Assembly: GCA_036362985.1 (NCBI GenBank)
Contig: JAYGXS010000004.1
Coordinates: 22,412,186-22,476,185 of the forward strand
DNA length: 64,000 nucleotides
Source: Ligula intestinalis
Lineage: Eukaryota; Platyhelminthes; Cestoda; Diphyllobothriidea; Diphyllobothriidae
Direction of reading: 5' to 3'
Within the stretch, counting starts at the first letter, position 1. Each line of letters begins with the position of its first letter. The notes under the pieces are model-generated. The model had not been told where the DNA came from, ran no database searches, and was given only the letters and a program-made list of their open reading frames with translations. Position numbers and translations under genes: made by a program. Below are positions 53,403-64,000 of the stretch, piece after piece.

Positions 53403-53423
53403 GTAAATTACCTGAAACCAGAA
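53403..53423 (+). CDS. 21-base micro-exon candidate (longer alternative to 53,487)
   Basis: A strong acceptor (TCGTTTTTTTAG) precedes VNYLKPE and then GTAAAA. The frame also stays open to CTAG|GTTTAC at 53,487, giving an 85-base exon ending KVPLKSFASFL. Which donor is used cannot be decided from sequence. It lies 0.6 kb downstream of the 87-base exon on the same strand. Confidence 0.3.
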
Positions 53424-53708
53424 GTAAAACCACTCATAATTGTTGACATGGCAAAAGTCCCTTTGAAATCATTTGCTTCTTTTCTAGGTTTACTTAAAAA
53501 TCCACCATCCTTCTTCTACTCGTTATTCCTATCGTTTTCTACGAAATATAAGCGGTTGCGCCTTTTACCCGAAACTTTGCACAAGGCTCTGTACGCCGGC
53601 GCCAATTCGACATATCAGTTAACTGAGATCCCGTCCGTGGACCAGGCTTCAATAAATTCTCTGCTCGTCTTGTTTCGGTGTGGGCGAGTGCCTTGACGGT
53701 CGCGAAGT

Positions 53709-54550
53709 TTAACTCATGATTGTTTCATAAGTGTGAACTGCAACTTTTGATAATTCGCCGCCTCGTCGTACGGCCAACCTATGTTCATTTAGGCGCGATC
53801 CAAGCATGCGTTCACTTTGGCTTGTGTAGTTACAATATCGGCTTAGGCATAGGAAGCGATACACTACCCCAGAATGCTCATTCAGCGTAAGCTGGTATTT
53901 TATTTTCATCACTCTGCTGCGCTTGGTAGATTTGGATCTGTGTGCAATTCCAACACATAGTCCCGCAACGACGCGCTCAGTCACTTCTGAGACGTCCTTG
54001 ACGCCGAACGCGTAGGCATCGGTTTGTAAACGCTCTTGGATAACCGTCCCGCATAATTTGGTCACGGAGTTATCGGTCCTCGCGTACCTTTCCCTCCGGC
54101 CTACTGCAGTGAGTCTGATCTCCTTTAAAGAGCAACTGGATGGTTGCTGTGAAAACTGAGGAGTTGTGTTATGCTCGTTGCTTTCCTGTTAACCATCGGC
54201 ATGATTTCACCGTGGGGCGTTTTCTTAACGAGGACAGCAAGGAAAGACAGCCGCTGCTCTTTTGATTCTTCCCACGTGAATTTTATGTCAGGAAGTATTC
54301 CATTGAGCAAGTTAGGGACGTTGTGCAGCATGCTTTTCTTGGTGATAACAAGCCTGTCGTCAACGTAACGACACCAAAAGACAGGCTGGCGTCGGGTGAA
54401 GCCGGTGTTTTCTAGCTCTTGCAGGACCAGTTCCCTCACTAAACCGGAGAATGGAGAGCTAATCGGAGTATGTCTGATCTGTTCGTAGGTTAAGCCGGTA
54501 AATGTTAAGTATGTTGTTTGGCAGAACTCGAATAGCATTATTGTCATCTT
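53709..54550 (-). mobile_element. PLE, 3' half of an inverted pair
   Basis: The minus strand starts at LFEFCQTTYLTFTG, continues through SPFSGLVRELVLQELENTGF and CRYVDDRLVITKKS (YVDD kept) to HSNHPVAL, then after a frameshift VKDVSEVTERVVAGLCVGIA and a degraded GIY-YIG with MLGSRLNEHRLAVRR, ending at 53,709. It is a close relative of the 15-kb PLE. Confidence 0.85.
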
Positions 54551-54554
54551 GCCT

Positions 54555-55125
54555 GCTGATAAGCGACGGTCGGCTGTTATGATGAATTTAAAAAGACTAC
54601 AATGGCAAAGCTAAAACTCTTCTTGATGACAGAGAGTTTAACAGAACAGCACTGAACTTTCAAGCCAAAGCAGTATCCGACCGATTGACTCAACTATTTA
54701 GAGAATACCGGCGCAAGAATGTGATCACGGAGAATGAGTGGCGCGAAATGAAGGTAACGGAGACTGGTGTGTGTCGATTCTATTGACGGCCAAATATCCA
54801 CAAACCGAATGTCCCTTTTTGGCCATTCCTTACAATTAAAGGAAGCCCCACTATAATTTGGCAAAGTGCATGTATGGTGAACTGAAATTCTTCCAGGGCA
54901 ACGCGACTACTTCCGTTAAATCAGCCTCTCGATTCCTCGAGGCCCTTTGAGGTCGGACGATCCAATCGGACGAAATCATGGTCTCTTTCGATGTGTCCTC
55001 GTTATTTACAACCACACTACCAAATCTGGCGCACAACATCCTGCACGAGAGACCTGAAAAGGCATATGATAGGACCCGAAGCACACTTAAAATTGAACAT
55101 GTCACGAGGTTATTCGAATTTTGAA
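54555..55125 (+). mobile_element. PLE, 5' half of the inverted pair
   Basis: The plus strand, in several frames, carries the earlier RT region: AVSDRLTQLFREYRRKN, PNIHKPNVPFWPF, VSFDVSSLF and finally HVTRLFEF near 55,120. The shared LFEF makes the two halves contiguous parts of one RT, laid head to head. Confidence 0.75.
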
Positions 55126-55330
55126 AAAAACATATTTCCTAATTTCCTCACAATTCACGACCATTTCCTTAAATACACAGATGTCTTGTCTATTTGCTAA
55201 AAGAATGACACAACAGTATACCTATATCCTTAGCAAGCTTCCGATTGATTGATCCTATTTATCCTTGTTCACAGATGCAGTATTAAATATGCCTGATGAA
55301 TCTTTTTTTCTAATGTCCACCTTTTCCCAG

Positions 55331-55357
55331 GTTCAGAGACCAGACCAAAGCGCAACG
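55331..55357 (+). CDS. 27-base micro-exon candidate, block C
   Basis: CACCTTTTCCCAG, nine codons encoding VQRPDQSAT, then GTAAGG. Two codons longer than the same cassette in A and B, with both splice sites kept. Confidence 0.45.
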
Positions 55358-55669
55358 GTAAGGCCGAATGTGAGTTGTTATCACTCATTTGTAATTCCTG
55401 TTTTTTATTCGATATTCCCTAATATCTTCTGAATTTTGGATCGTCTGAGCGCAACTGCTTGTCCTTACTATTGACTCGGAGTCGGCGCTTCTTCTCTTCG
55501 TAAGAAAACACTAGTAAATGCTAATGCTTTACTTTCAAAACTGATTTTGTAATACGAAAAATTATTGAAATCAGGGTAATGTTCGCCCCAGCCCGCGCAT
55601 TGATTATGTCGGGTGTTTAAAAAGGTATTCTTGAGGCTTAAATAAAAGAATTCTTGAGTTTCTCTTATT

Positions 55670-56750
55670 TTGCCAAGATGTCCACTGCCTTGGAATCCGG
55701 AACTATTTCACAGGCGGAAATCAACTATTCGCAGCTAATTTAATATGTCTTATGGGTAAAACTTCGCCTACAGCGCTTCCACTTATATCTTTTTGCTCGA
55801 CTATTTGGGATTAACAATGATCACAAACCCCTCCTATGTCTGCTGACTGATAAACTGGGCCTACGACGAATTTTCTGGACAAGAATGCAAGCATAAATAC
55901 TCAGGTTTACCGCTTACACATACGCAATGAAACACGTTACGAGTAGTGCAGACGCTATGAATAACGCCTTGGTTGTGTAACCCTTTGTATACGATGCCAT
56001 TGGCAGAGCACCTGCTTTCGACTTCCCGAATTTTGTTCAGAACCTAGCCAACGCATCCAGATCCACCAACAGACTGTATAGTTGACATTCGGAGACCCTC
56101 TTTTAAGTGAAACTACAGCAATGATGACAAGTACGCTGGTCATCTACCGTTCTTGAGTTTTGGCCATGCAAAAACCGTCAGAATGAACGCAGTCAATAGG
56201 ACGGATGCGTTCTATAACGCAATCGTGTAGTTGTATCACTGCAGGGTCGACATGCCATCACCAAGGGATTGCATAATAGTCATCCTGACATAGCTAGAAT
56301 GAGATCCCTTGTCTGATCGTAAGGGGTTATACGTCAAGGTTAGCCTAAAACCTTCCAGTATGATAAATACCTAAATTTCTTCACCGAGGACGCACGTGAA
56401 GTCGTAGATCTGGTCCGACTCAGCGTGGACAAGAATGTATGTAAATTGCTTTAGACTACTTCAGAGCCAGAGCATAAGCAAAGTTGATTAAGGGGATGCT
56501 TGCAAGAAAGCCTTATTCATCAGTCACTCAGATAAAAAATGTATGGTTCCCTATCGTCATCTGTGGAATACCTGAAATGTTCACTTCAGACAATTTTCCG
56601 GCCTTCATTTCAACAGAGGTTTACGAGTTTATGCTGAAAAATGGAATCAGACATCCATTCATTGTTGCGTACCATACAGTATCAAATGGTCTCTTACTTT
56701 TATTTTCTAGGCTTATAGTAAAGTATAATGTGGCAAATAGTAAGAGCTGA
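55670..56750 (+). mobile_element. Ty3/Gypsy pol relic in block C
   Basis: RNase H-like RLQRFHLYLFARLFG and NNDHKPLLCLL (55.77-55.88 kb), a zinc-finger remnant GLHNSHPDIARMRSLV (56.26-56.31 kb), and the best integrase core of the three: GIPEMFTSDNFPAFIS, then VYEFMLKNGIRHPF and YHTVSNGL (56.56-56.69 kb). Stops separate the parts. Confidence 0.7.
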
Positions 56751-56759
56751 CTTCAGGGA

Positions 56760-57900
56760 TGCCTAAATGCTATTCATTTGTGTGGTAATTGAGTCATCAT
56801 AATTACATATTCAATTTTCAATCTCCATGTACGGTCATGCGTTTGAAATGAATGAGATACTAATTTTTGTAAGCGTGCGGTTGCGTGGCGGTGAAATACG
56901 ATGACTAAGGCACCACTTTGGCTCATCTGTTAATTTTGCCTGTTATTGTCATTAGTGATGTGTAAGAAGATGGATGCGAATCGTCAGGCGAATGTAGTTC
57001 TTACTTCAATTGCCAAATTTAATTATACGCAGTCTGAAGCCACAAACTTTCTGACTAATATCTGTTTGATGTTCAACGATGTCCTCTATATGAAAACTTG
57101 AACCTGGAGCATTTCTATGAGTGTGCCACTTTAGCTCACAAACATTTATCATAGAGAAGACCCTCGGGGGATCATATATGGTGCTCTAAAATACAAATTT
57201 ACACATCGTTGAAGGATTATTTACCCTTTTTGTGCCATATTAATAATTCAAGATATTACTTTTCGCAGGCTAACATAATTTACTTTCAATGAATGATCTT
57301 ATTAACTGTTTATGGGAGCGCTACAAAAGAGTTTTTGATTAGGGCGGTGCACGTGAGCGGTGATTTTGCACCCATTATTATGCCAGGGTGACGGCTATGC
57401 AATGAACTTCTGTTTGACAAGCTGCAAAAGACACACTTAGTGAACCATGGCAGCTTATTTTGCGAGAATTTTTATACTGCTTTCTATTTTACTATAATTT
57501 GAAATACATATTACAGGCAGCATTCTCAACGGTCTCATTTATTGTACTCAATTCTTAACGAATATCTTCTTGTTGATATTCATTCTCTGAAATAACTATA
57601 ATTCCAGCTTTAAAACGTTTCCAATTATGAGCTTTTCTGAGAACTACAATGCCCGTTGTAACTGTACCGTACCCGTATATCTTCTAATGCCCCTCAAAGA
57701 GTATGCGACATAACTGTATAATGCCAAGTGAAAAAGATAAGAAGCTCCGTCAGCTGAAGTTTATAATGTTAAAATAAAGGCCTACGGAAATGGCCGGAGA
57801 TGTCAGTGTTATAACCCCCGAAGAGCATTTTACGTATTTTCTCATTTCATCAAATAGCATTTAGCTGGAGTTTTTTTATTTGTATTCGCTGCTGATTTTG
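56760..57900. other. Block-internal sequence without recognised genes
   Basis: Counterpart of 23.8-24.9 kb in A and 45.1-46.1 kb in B. Nothing identified. Confidence 0.4.
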
Positions 57901-57908
57901 CATTTTAG

Positions 57909-57995
57909 CTGAGAGAGAAAACAAACACGTTGGATCAGAAATCAGAAAAGTGTCTAAGCTCTTCACAGCACGGTGAACAAAGGAAAGCTCCAAAG
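57909..57995 (+). CDS. 87-base phase-0 exon, block C copy
   Basis: TGCATTTTAG, 29 codons beginning LREKTNTLDQKSEKCLSSSQ and ending RKAPK, then GTGTGT. Counterpart of 23,710-23,796. Confidence 0.5.
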
Positions 57996-58049
57996 GTGTG
58001 TTCAAGATTAATTGCAGCAAAAATGTGTGCTAACCGATAAATCTAAATT

Positions 58050-60320
58050 CTCGTTATGTCTTACGTACGGTCATATATTGTGGATGCGGTTTAATCTTTG
58101 AGTTGCCGGGAGGTTTTCATTCTCTTGGCTAAGGCCGAAATGCACAGCGTCTACTCTTCTCCCTCTCATTCGATTCACCTGGTTCTGAAGGCAGGCATCT
58201 ATAAGGAGGACCAGAGCAATAGATGACGAAATTGACCAATCCATGTGTGCAAGCCGTATGTTGCTTGGTTTTCACAGGATGTACTGGGCTTTACGCGGTG
58301 TGGCTCGCAGCTCACTTCCGCATCAGGGCGTAATATGTACCACAATGAACAGGATTCATTAAATTCTGGAATACATCTTTGAGTTAATTTGAGCTGTGCA
58401 TTCGCCCTTTAAGCACAGGAAAAATGTGTGCCAATTCTATAAAAAAAGGGTGGCTCCGATACAATCTTCGTGGGATGTCGTAAGGGTTTGACTGTAGAAA
58501 TTTTATAGCCTCACATTAGTCTCTAATTTTAGTGGAATTAATTATTGTCTTTTGCTACATATATGTCAAGTCCTGATATAAGGGTTTCAGTTTGCAACTT
58601 ATTACAATGTCACATATATTTAAACTAAGTTTGCTGTCAATCTGCAGTTCTTACATGCTTTAAATTTACTCCAGGGAGACGATACCTAGAGATTTAAGGT
58701 ATTACATTTATTGTAGTAAAGAATGCGCTGCAAGCGTCGTAGGGGTGGTGTGGCTTTCTCAGAGGTGGGCTAACTCCTATTTCCCCTCCCCTTTCACCCA
58801 TTGACTGTCCATGACTGCCATACAATTTGTATGGGGATAAGGCGCAGTTGTTGATAATGCCTGAGGTAAGCGCCTATATGTTCCGGCCTCCTTTCTTAGG
58901 TTCGATAATTTTTTGAGGACGCGTCGGCTGTGTGCAGTCAGACTAACAGGTGGAGAGTGTCAATCTGAACATTATTTTTTCCAGCGTGGAAGACACTTCT
59001 GGAGGCGAAGGTTTGAACAATATCTGAAACTACACAACTAAGTACATTTTCAGTTACGCCGTTAACTTTTAAAGATAATGAAAAGCCCATTCGAATTTTG
59101 TTTTTACAAATGAACGGTACTTGATTCTTACCGAGAAAATGGTTAAAATTTGGACAAATGTTATCAACTTGACGATTTCCGTCTTGCAACTATTAAACTT
59201 CAAATTTCGTGTCTTCACTCCTAATTTTTACTTTGCAAAATATTGGGTGCGCCCGGTTTGTCTAATCCTTGGGGCAGGAAAGTATCTTAACCTATTTTTC
59301 TTTAATTTAAACTCTTGCCCTTTTAAATAGTATGAACTTTTACCCGAAGTGTCAACTGAAGATACACTTCTCGGAAACAAAGTAAGCTTCTCTTTCACTT
59401 TAATGTTTGAATACAACTCACCGTTATTAATTCCTTAACCTCTCTAATATAGGAAAGCTAAGTGAATGTTGCGTGTAGTTCGCGTATGCGCGAGTAAAAC
59501 AACGTAATTTTTAACGTAATGCATACTATCCCGGTCCAATTATAATGTAGAGGATTAGGCGGATAGGAACCGTTTTGTATGAATAATCGCATCGTTTATA
59601 CTTGTACAATGAACTGTTAATTGTTTCCTTATTATTTTTAACACTAGTGTCATGTATGCGAACTGGCCACTAATATAGGGAGCAATAATACTGCCGACGA
59701 AAGCCGCATGGATTATAATAAGCAACCGTAAATTAAACTGTTCAAGTGCTATCTCGCATGCACTGATGTCTGTCTACCTCGATCTAAGTAATAACGTATA
59801 GAAATTAAAGGCTGATCAGTTAAAATTGGGAAACAGCCGAATAGCGACAGACTGAGTCTGCAACTGGCTTCGTGGGCAGTAGTGGCCGTCGTCTTTTTCC
59901 GTATGTAATGCAAACTTTGGATGTCTAGAGCGTCTGGTTTCCTCTGATTTACACAATATTCTGTCTTCGGTGTGTTTCTATTATTGACCTTCGGATACGT
60001 GGACACTGGAGCGCGCAATTCTAGCAGAGTACAGGAATAGTTCTCGAAGCGATACAAAAGTATTTAGACCTCTGGTTGCTGAAGCGAATTTGGTCGCTGA
60101 GGCAAACACCAACCCCATGAGTGATGTTTTTAGAAACTGCAGTTCATCTTTTCTTTATAGTCACCATTATGACAAACCCCGATCACGTTGCAATGTTTCA
60201 GTTCACGTTACCTTACTGATATTGCTATGACATACTCCGGACAATGCACACTTGACGCTAATAGCTTTGGCCTGAATGCATAACGAAAACTTTGGGCGAC
60301 TTTTGAAAATATGAGTAAAG
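58050..60320. other. A/C-shared segment without recognised genes
   Basis: Mirror of 21.4-23.65 kb. Open frames match those of block A but no family is recognised. Confidence 0.4.
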
Positions 60321-60904
60321 TAATTGTGCAATATATAAGCGTCGGTGTCAAAAATGTGGGATACGAAGTAGTCCGGCCGGATAATAGCAGACGAACGTAT
60401 CTCAATGGTTTAAAACTAGTGAATAATATAAGATGTGGGAGACCACAGTGTTATGGATAATATACTTAGGTGTAGAAGGCATAGAACGTGAGAACTAGGT
60501 ACGAGACTCCCAGACGATTGCAGTCGAGCCATGAGTGACCTGAATGCAGATTCGCCTTCCGGCGGGTGTAGTCGCCGGGTCTAAGTTTCTGCAACCGGCA
60601 ACGGAGTCGCCGATTACAGGAGTGTCTGAGCGTAAGCAATCGCCATAGTAACGTCCTTTGTTAGCTGGTCTTGGAACGCAATTGACCAGTAAGGCCACAC
60701 ACGTCCGCGACCTTGACTGGAGCTTTGGCACCGTCTGGCGTGGACACGCTGGTGGACACGAGAGCCAGCCATGTGGGGTATGACCCATAGGCGTATGAGC
60801 AAAGCATGGGTTAGAATACAAAGTCGATACAATATTGCCCCTCCCAGGAGAACGGAGTTCAAAAATATAAATGGGAAGTAAACGTGCGTATTTTAAGGAT
60901 AGAC

Positions 60905-61380
60905 AAAAATTGGTAACAGTCAGAAAAAAGTCGTACCAAATAGAACCAGTGTAGGAAATGTTGTATAAATAATAATATAGTGAAGTTGTGGATAGATTAA
61001 TGTATAACAAGGCGTAAACCACATAAGGCAGTAAATATTCTCGATTGTGTAATATTGACACCGTATACCAGTTGGTCAGAAAGTTAGTCGGAAAGTACGT
61101 GCTGGAATTCTCGCATCAATGTTTGCCAGTAAGTCGCAAATTTATGCAAGGAAACAGTCAAAAAATTGTACCAAATACAGCCAGCGTAGGAAACGTTGTA
61201 TGAATAATAATATAGCGAAGTTGTCGATAGATAAATGTATAACAAAGGTTTGCCACGCAAAGAAAATGTTCTCGACTGCGTAATACTGATAGCGTAAACC
61301 AGTTAGTCGGAAAGTACTTGCTGGAATTCTCATGTCAATGTTTAACAGAAGTCGGCAAGTTGATGTGAGGAAAGTTGACC
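60905..61380. repeat. Tandem duplication, two units of about 240 bases
   Basis: Units at about 60,915-61,140 and 61,147-61,380 share GTAGGAAA-GTTGTAT, AATAATAATATAG and GGAAAGTAC-TGCTGGAATTCTC. Block A has a single unit here (21,230-21,400), so the duplication is specific to C. Confidence 0.7.
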
Positions 61381-61530
61381 TCATCAACGAGTGCTAGGAA
61401 GTCGACGCGTTGGTAAAATCTAAGAATTCCCTAGAATAATCTCATCAATCTGTGTGAGTAAGTCGGCACGTAGGTATGAGGAAAGGAAATCCCGTCAGCG
61501 TATGCCAGTAAGTCGGCACGTTGTTAGCAG
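61330..61530. repeat. Degenerate minisatellite, block C
   Basis: Reverse-complement counterpart of 21,055-21,290, with AAGTCGGCACGTAGGTATGA and AAGTCGGCACGTTG as unit marks. Confidence 0.7.
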
Positions 61531-62099
61531 ATAGTGATATTTCAAACACACGGTATCCCGGTGAGAACTAGGTTGGACGAATTTGTCAGTGAAGAGGCAT
61601 CGGGATCAACAATTTGGGATACGAAGCAGTCTGGCTGAATGATGGCAGATAAACGTATCCCAACGTTTATAAACTAGTAAATAATATCAGGCGTGGAAGA
61701 CCAGAGTGTTATGGATAATATAATTAAGTGTAGAAGTAATAGAACGCGAGTAATTGGTAAATGACTCCCATGAGCGGGCCGAATGCAGAGTCGCATTCCG
61801 GTGGGGGTAGTCACTGGGTCTGGTTGTCTGCAACCGGCAATGGAGTCGCCGGTTACTGGAGTGTCTGAGCGTAGGCAATCCTCACAGTAACGTCTTTTGT
61901 TAACTGGTCTTGAAACGTAATTGGCCTGTTAGGCCACACACGTCCGTGACCTTGACTGGAGCTTTGACGCCATTTGGCGCGGTCGCGCTGGTGGACACGA
62001 GACCCAGACTTGCGGGACATGCCCCATAAGGATACGAGCAAAGCATGGGTTAGAATCGAAGGTCGCTATATACTCTTGTGAACGTAAGCTCTTGACGTC

Positions 62100-62963
62100 T
62101 ATAGTAGACGGAAGCTCTGGGAATGAACGCGGGGCATATAAGGCACTATCATATCCGCACACTAAAACTGCATAGGTTTTTGGCGTTGCACTGAGCTAAC
62201 GCGTTTCTTTACAGTACATTCGGAATTTCATTTGAGGTCAGAACAAGTAATTTAGGTAGGGTTGTAAGTTATTCGAATCGAAAACATTTCAGATTATTGG
62301 TTAACGATTTATGCGATGGGGAATGTACTTCTCCTTTCCGGGACATACATACATTTTAGGCTTGGTCGTAAGGTCGATATGAATATTGGGGCTGAAATGG
62401 AACAGTGACTACGCACTGATTGCATAATATTTATACGATGCCAATAGAAAATTACACTTATCAACCAAGTTATTATTTACTATTCTGGTAGTATAGTACA
62501 TATGCGTCTCTGTATTGTGATTGCGGCCATCATGAAAAAGGTCTTGCAACTGGCTCTAATAAGACTCCCTATATGTGGATGATTCTGAGCTTCCATATAG
62601 CAGTAAGGGGTTTCTAAAAAAAGTATTTAAATCATTCTATGAACTATAATGTGTATGAGAGACCACATTCACTGTCTTGGCGCTGCTTCTAGGGTCCTTT
62701 GATCGGAATCAGTACACTGAGAATAGTTTGCTACTTTTTTATATGCAATTTCTTCCAGAAAATTCAAATATTCTAAACTCTTCTGCGGACTGTTTTAGAG
62801 AGGAAACCACACTCCTAAAGGTCAACACGAAAAACAGACCGTATGTCCTTGATTCATAATAATTGCCATGTTTTCTTCCACCAACTCTACTTTTGCAGAC
62901 CGTGCATGTGTTAAAATGAAGCCAAGGAAAATTTATATTGATAAACTCCAGCTGACATAAATA
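62100..62963. other. No recognised gene
   Basis: AT-rich sequence up to the Tc1/mariner-like element. The open frame 62,677-62,859 (plus) is unrecognised. Confidence 0.4.
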
Positions 62964-63734
62964 CAGGGTGTCTTAGAAGTAACTGACCCTTTTGATTTGC
63001 CAATAAAACGAAAACTCTTAAAACTAGGATATTGAAACTTGCTTTATTCGAAAGAAAAACCGTTTTATGCTTTACTAAATCTAGTTTTTAAATATTATGT
63101 CTTTTAAATGATGGCCATGGTTGTTTTGACAATTAAGGGTTCGTTTCTTTGTCGTTACCTTAGTGTATCAGGCGATAGTTGTTTTATGTCAGAACAAATG
63201 GTGTTTTCAAGTTCTTGCAGATTTATTGGATTTATTACATAAACCCTTGACTTCAGGTAGCCCCATAAGAAGAAATCGCATGGGTCAAATCTGGAGATCG
63301 AGGGGGCCAAGGAATGTTATCAAATCGTGAAATCAAATGATTTGGAAAGCACTCATTTAACAATGTCATTGTTTCTCTTGCTGTATTGGCCGTGGCTCCA
63401 TCCTGTTGAAACCAAGTATTGCGTAAGCCATGTCTCTTAATTTCAGGAACAAGAAATTCGCTTATCATAGTTTGGTATCTTTCACCATTAAATGTTACTG
63501 TTGCGCCATCATTTTTTTCAAAAAAGTATAGGCCAATCACATTGGAAGCAGTTATTCCGCACCACACCGTAACACGACGATGATGCAGTGGCCTTTCTTT
63601 AATTTCTCTTAGATTTTCATCGCACCAAATTCTAGAATTATGTCTTTCGAATAAAACAAGTTTCAATATGCTAGTGTTAATAGTTTTCTTTATATTAGCA
63701 AATCAAAAGGGTCAGTTACTTCTGGGACACCCTG
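62964..63734 (-). mobile_element. Tc1/mariner-superfamily transposon, internally deleted
   Basis: The ends are 37-base inverted repeats (62,964-63,000 and 63,698-63,734; two mismatches), starting CAGGGTGTC, and both are flanked by TA, the superfamily's target duplication. Inside, the minus strand from 63,666 encodes the middle and C-terminal part of a DDE transposase: RVTVWCGITASNVIG, WFQQDGATANTARETM with the second catalytic Asp, and WPPRSPDL. A one-base loss near 63,285 shifts the frame; in the next frame CDFFLWGYLKS supplies the third Asp. The N-terminal DNA-binding domain and first Asp are gone. A full transposase of this type is about 340 residues, so the copy is non-autonomous. Confidence 0.9.
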
Positions 63735-63736
63735 TA

Positions 63737-64000
63737 CATGTCTTAGCTATTTGCGTAGGAAATAACTGAACACGTTTTATAATATTATCAGCCAGACTCT
63801 GAGAAAACTTTCCTAGCTCACAGGAACGGTAAAACTCTGTGCATCGGGAATCATTATAAGTTATGTTTCCCTTAATCCAAGTACGGAACCCAGACAAAAA
63901 TGTTACTGGAAAATAAAATGTAAATTTTTATTCGTAGCTGAAATTGTTGCTCTCTCTTCGTACGTTTTTGGTTTTTAAAATTTTTTATTTGGTCCAAAGC
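63737..64000. other. Window end, nothing recognised
   Basis: AT-rich flank of the transposon; no gene or repeat identified. Confidence 0.4.

Larger units (their letters stand above)
55133..61620 (+). repeat. Block C, partial third copy
   Basis: Starts at the equivalent of B 43,404 and A 26,672. It runs with B to about 57,747 and with A to the equivalent of A 20,966, with a 0.9-kb expansion at 60.32-61.19 kb. The left edge touches the inverted PLE. Confidence 0.9.
60340..62060. repeat. Pair of LTR-like direct repeats flanking tandem units
   Basis: Two direct copies (about 60,355-60,825 and 61,615-62,055) start GGGATACGAAG and end near GCAAAGCATGGGTTAGAAT; they share GTGTTATGGATAATATA and GACCTTGACTGGAGCTTTG, at roughly 80 percent identity. 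They are 1.26 kb apart. The interior holds no RT or integrase, so either this is a tandem duplication or a tiny LTR-type element. Confidence 0.65.

Overview
This is nuclear DNA of an animal, most likely a parasitic flatworm and plausibly a diphyllobothriid-type tapeworm. That is an inference from spliced genes with small exons, an AT-rich repeat-dense background, many Penelope-like elements (PLEs) with a GIY-YIG domain, CR1/Jockey-like and other LINEs, tRNA-headed SINEs, Ty3/Gypsy relics and a Tc1/mariner-like element. Few long open frames are host genes; most coding signal is dead transposon sequence. No bacterial-type operon, CRISPR array or rRNA gene was seen.

Layout. 1-1,811: 5' part of a LINE on the minus strand (ORF1 damaged, ORF2 open to the window edge). 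2-18.7 kb: mostly anonymous sequence with a GC-rich inverted-repeat element (6.3-7.0 kb), PLE corpses (7.7-8.5 and 14.9-16.2 kb), SINEs (12.7 and 13.1 kb) and one probable terminal exon (13.4 kb). Two 100-N gaps (18,714-18,813 and 39,791-39,890) delimit a middle contig that carries a CDK-family kinase gene on its minus strand (five exons recognised, 39,740 down to 35,177). Its ATP-binding and Mg-binding residues are replaced, so it looks like a pseudokinase.

A large block occurs three times: A (18,814-30,151), B (39,891-49,180, inverted relative to A) and C (55,133-61,620, partial, same orientation as B). The block contains PLE fragments, a Ty3/Gypsy pol relic, a SINE body, a degenerate minisatellite and short exon-like cassettes with splice sites and lengths divisible by three, which recall flatworm micro-exon genes.

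The apparent 11-kb inverted repeat is probably a scaffolding error. The last 47 bases before gap 1 are the exact reverse complement of the last 47 bases before gap 2, so the middle contig appears to be flipped. Turned round, it joins the left contig through the intron upstream of the kinase exon, and A and B become direct copies meeting in a dovetail at the second gap. 49-64 kb continues with a SINE, a related 87-base exon at 52.7 kb, a PLE broken into head-to-head halves (53.7-55.1 kb), LTR-like repeats (60.3-62.1 kb) and an internally deleted Tc1/mariner-like element with 37-bp inverted ends (62,964-63,734).
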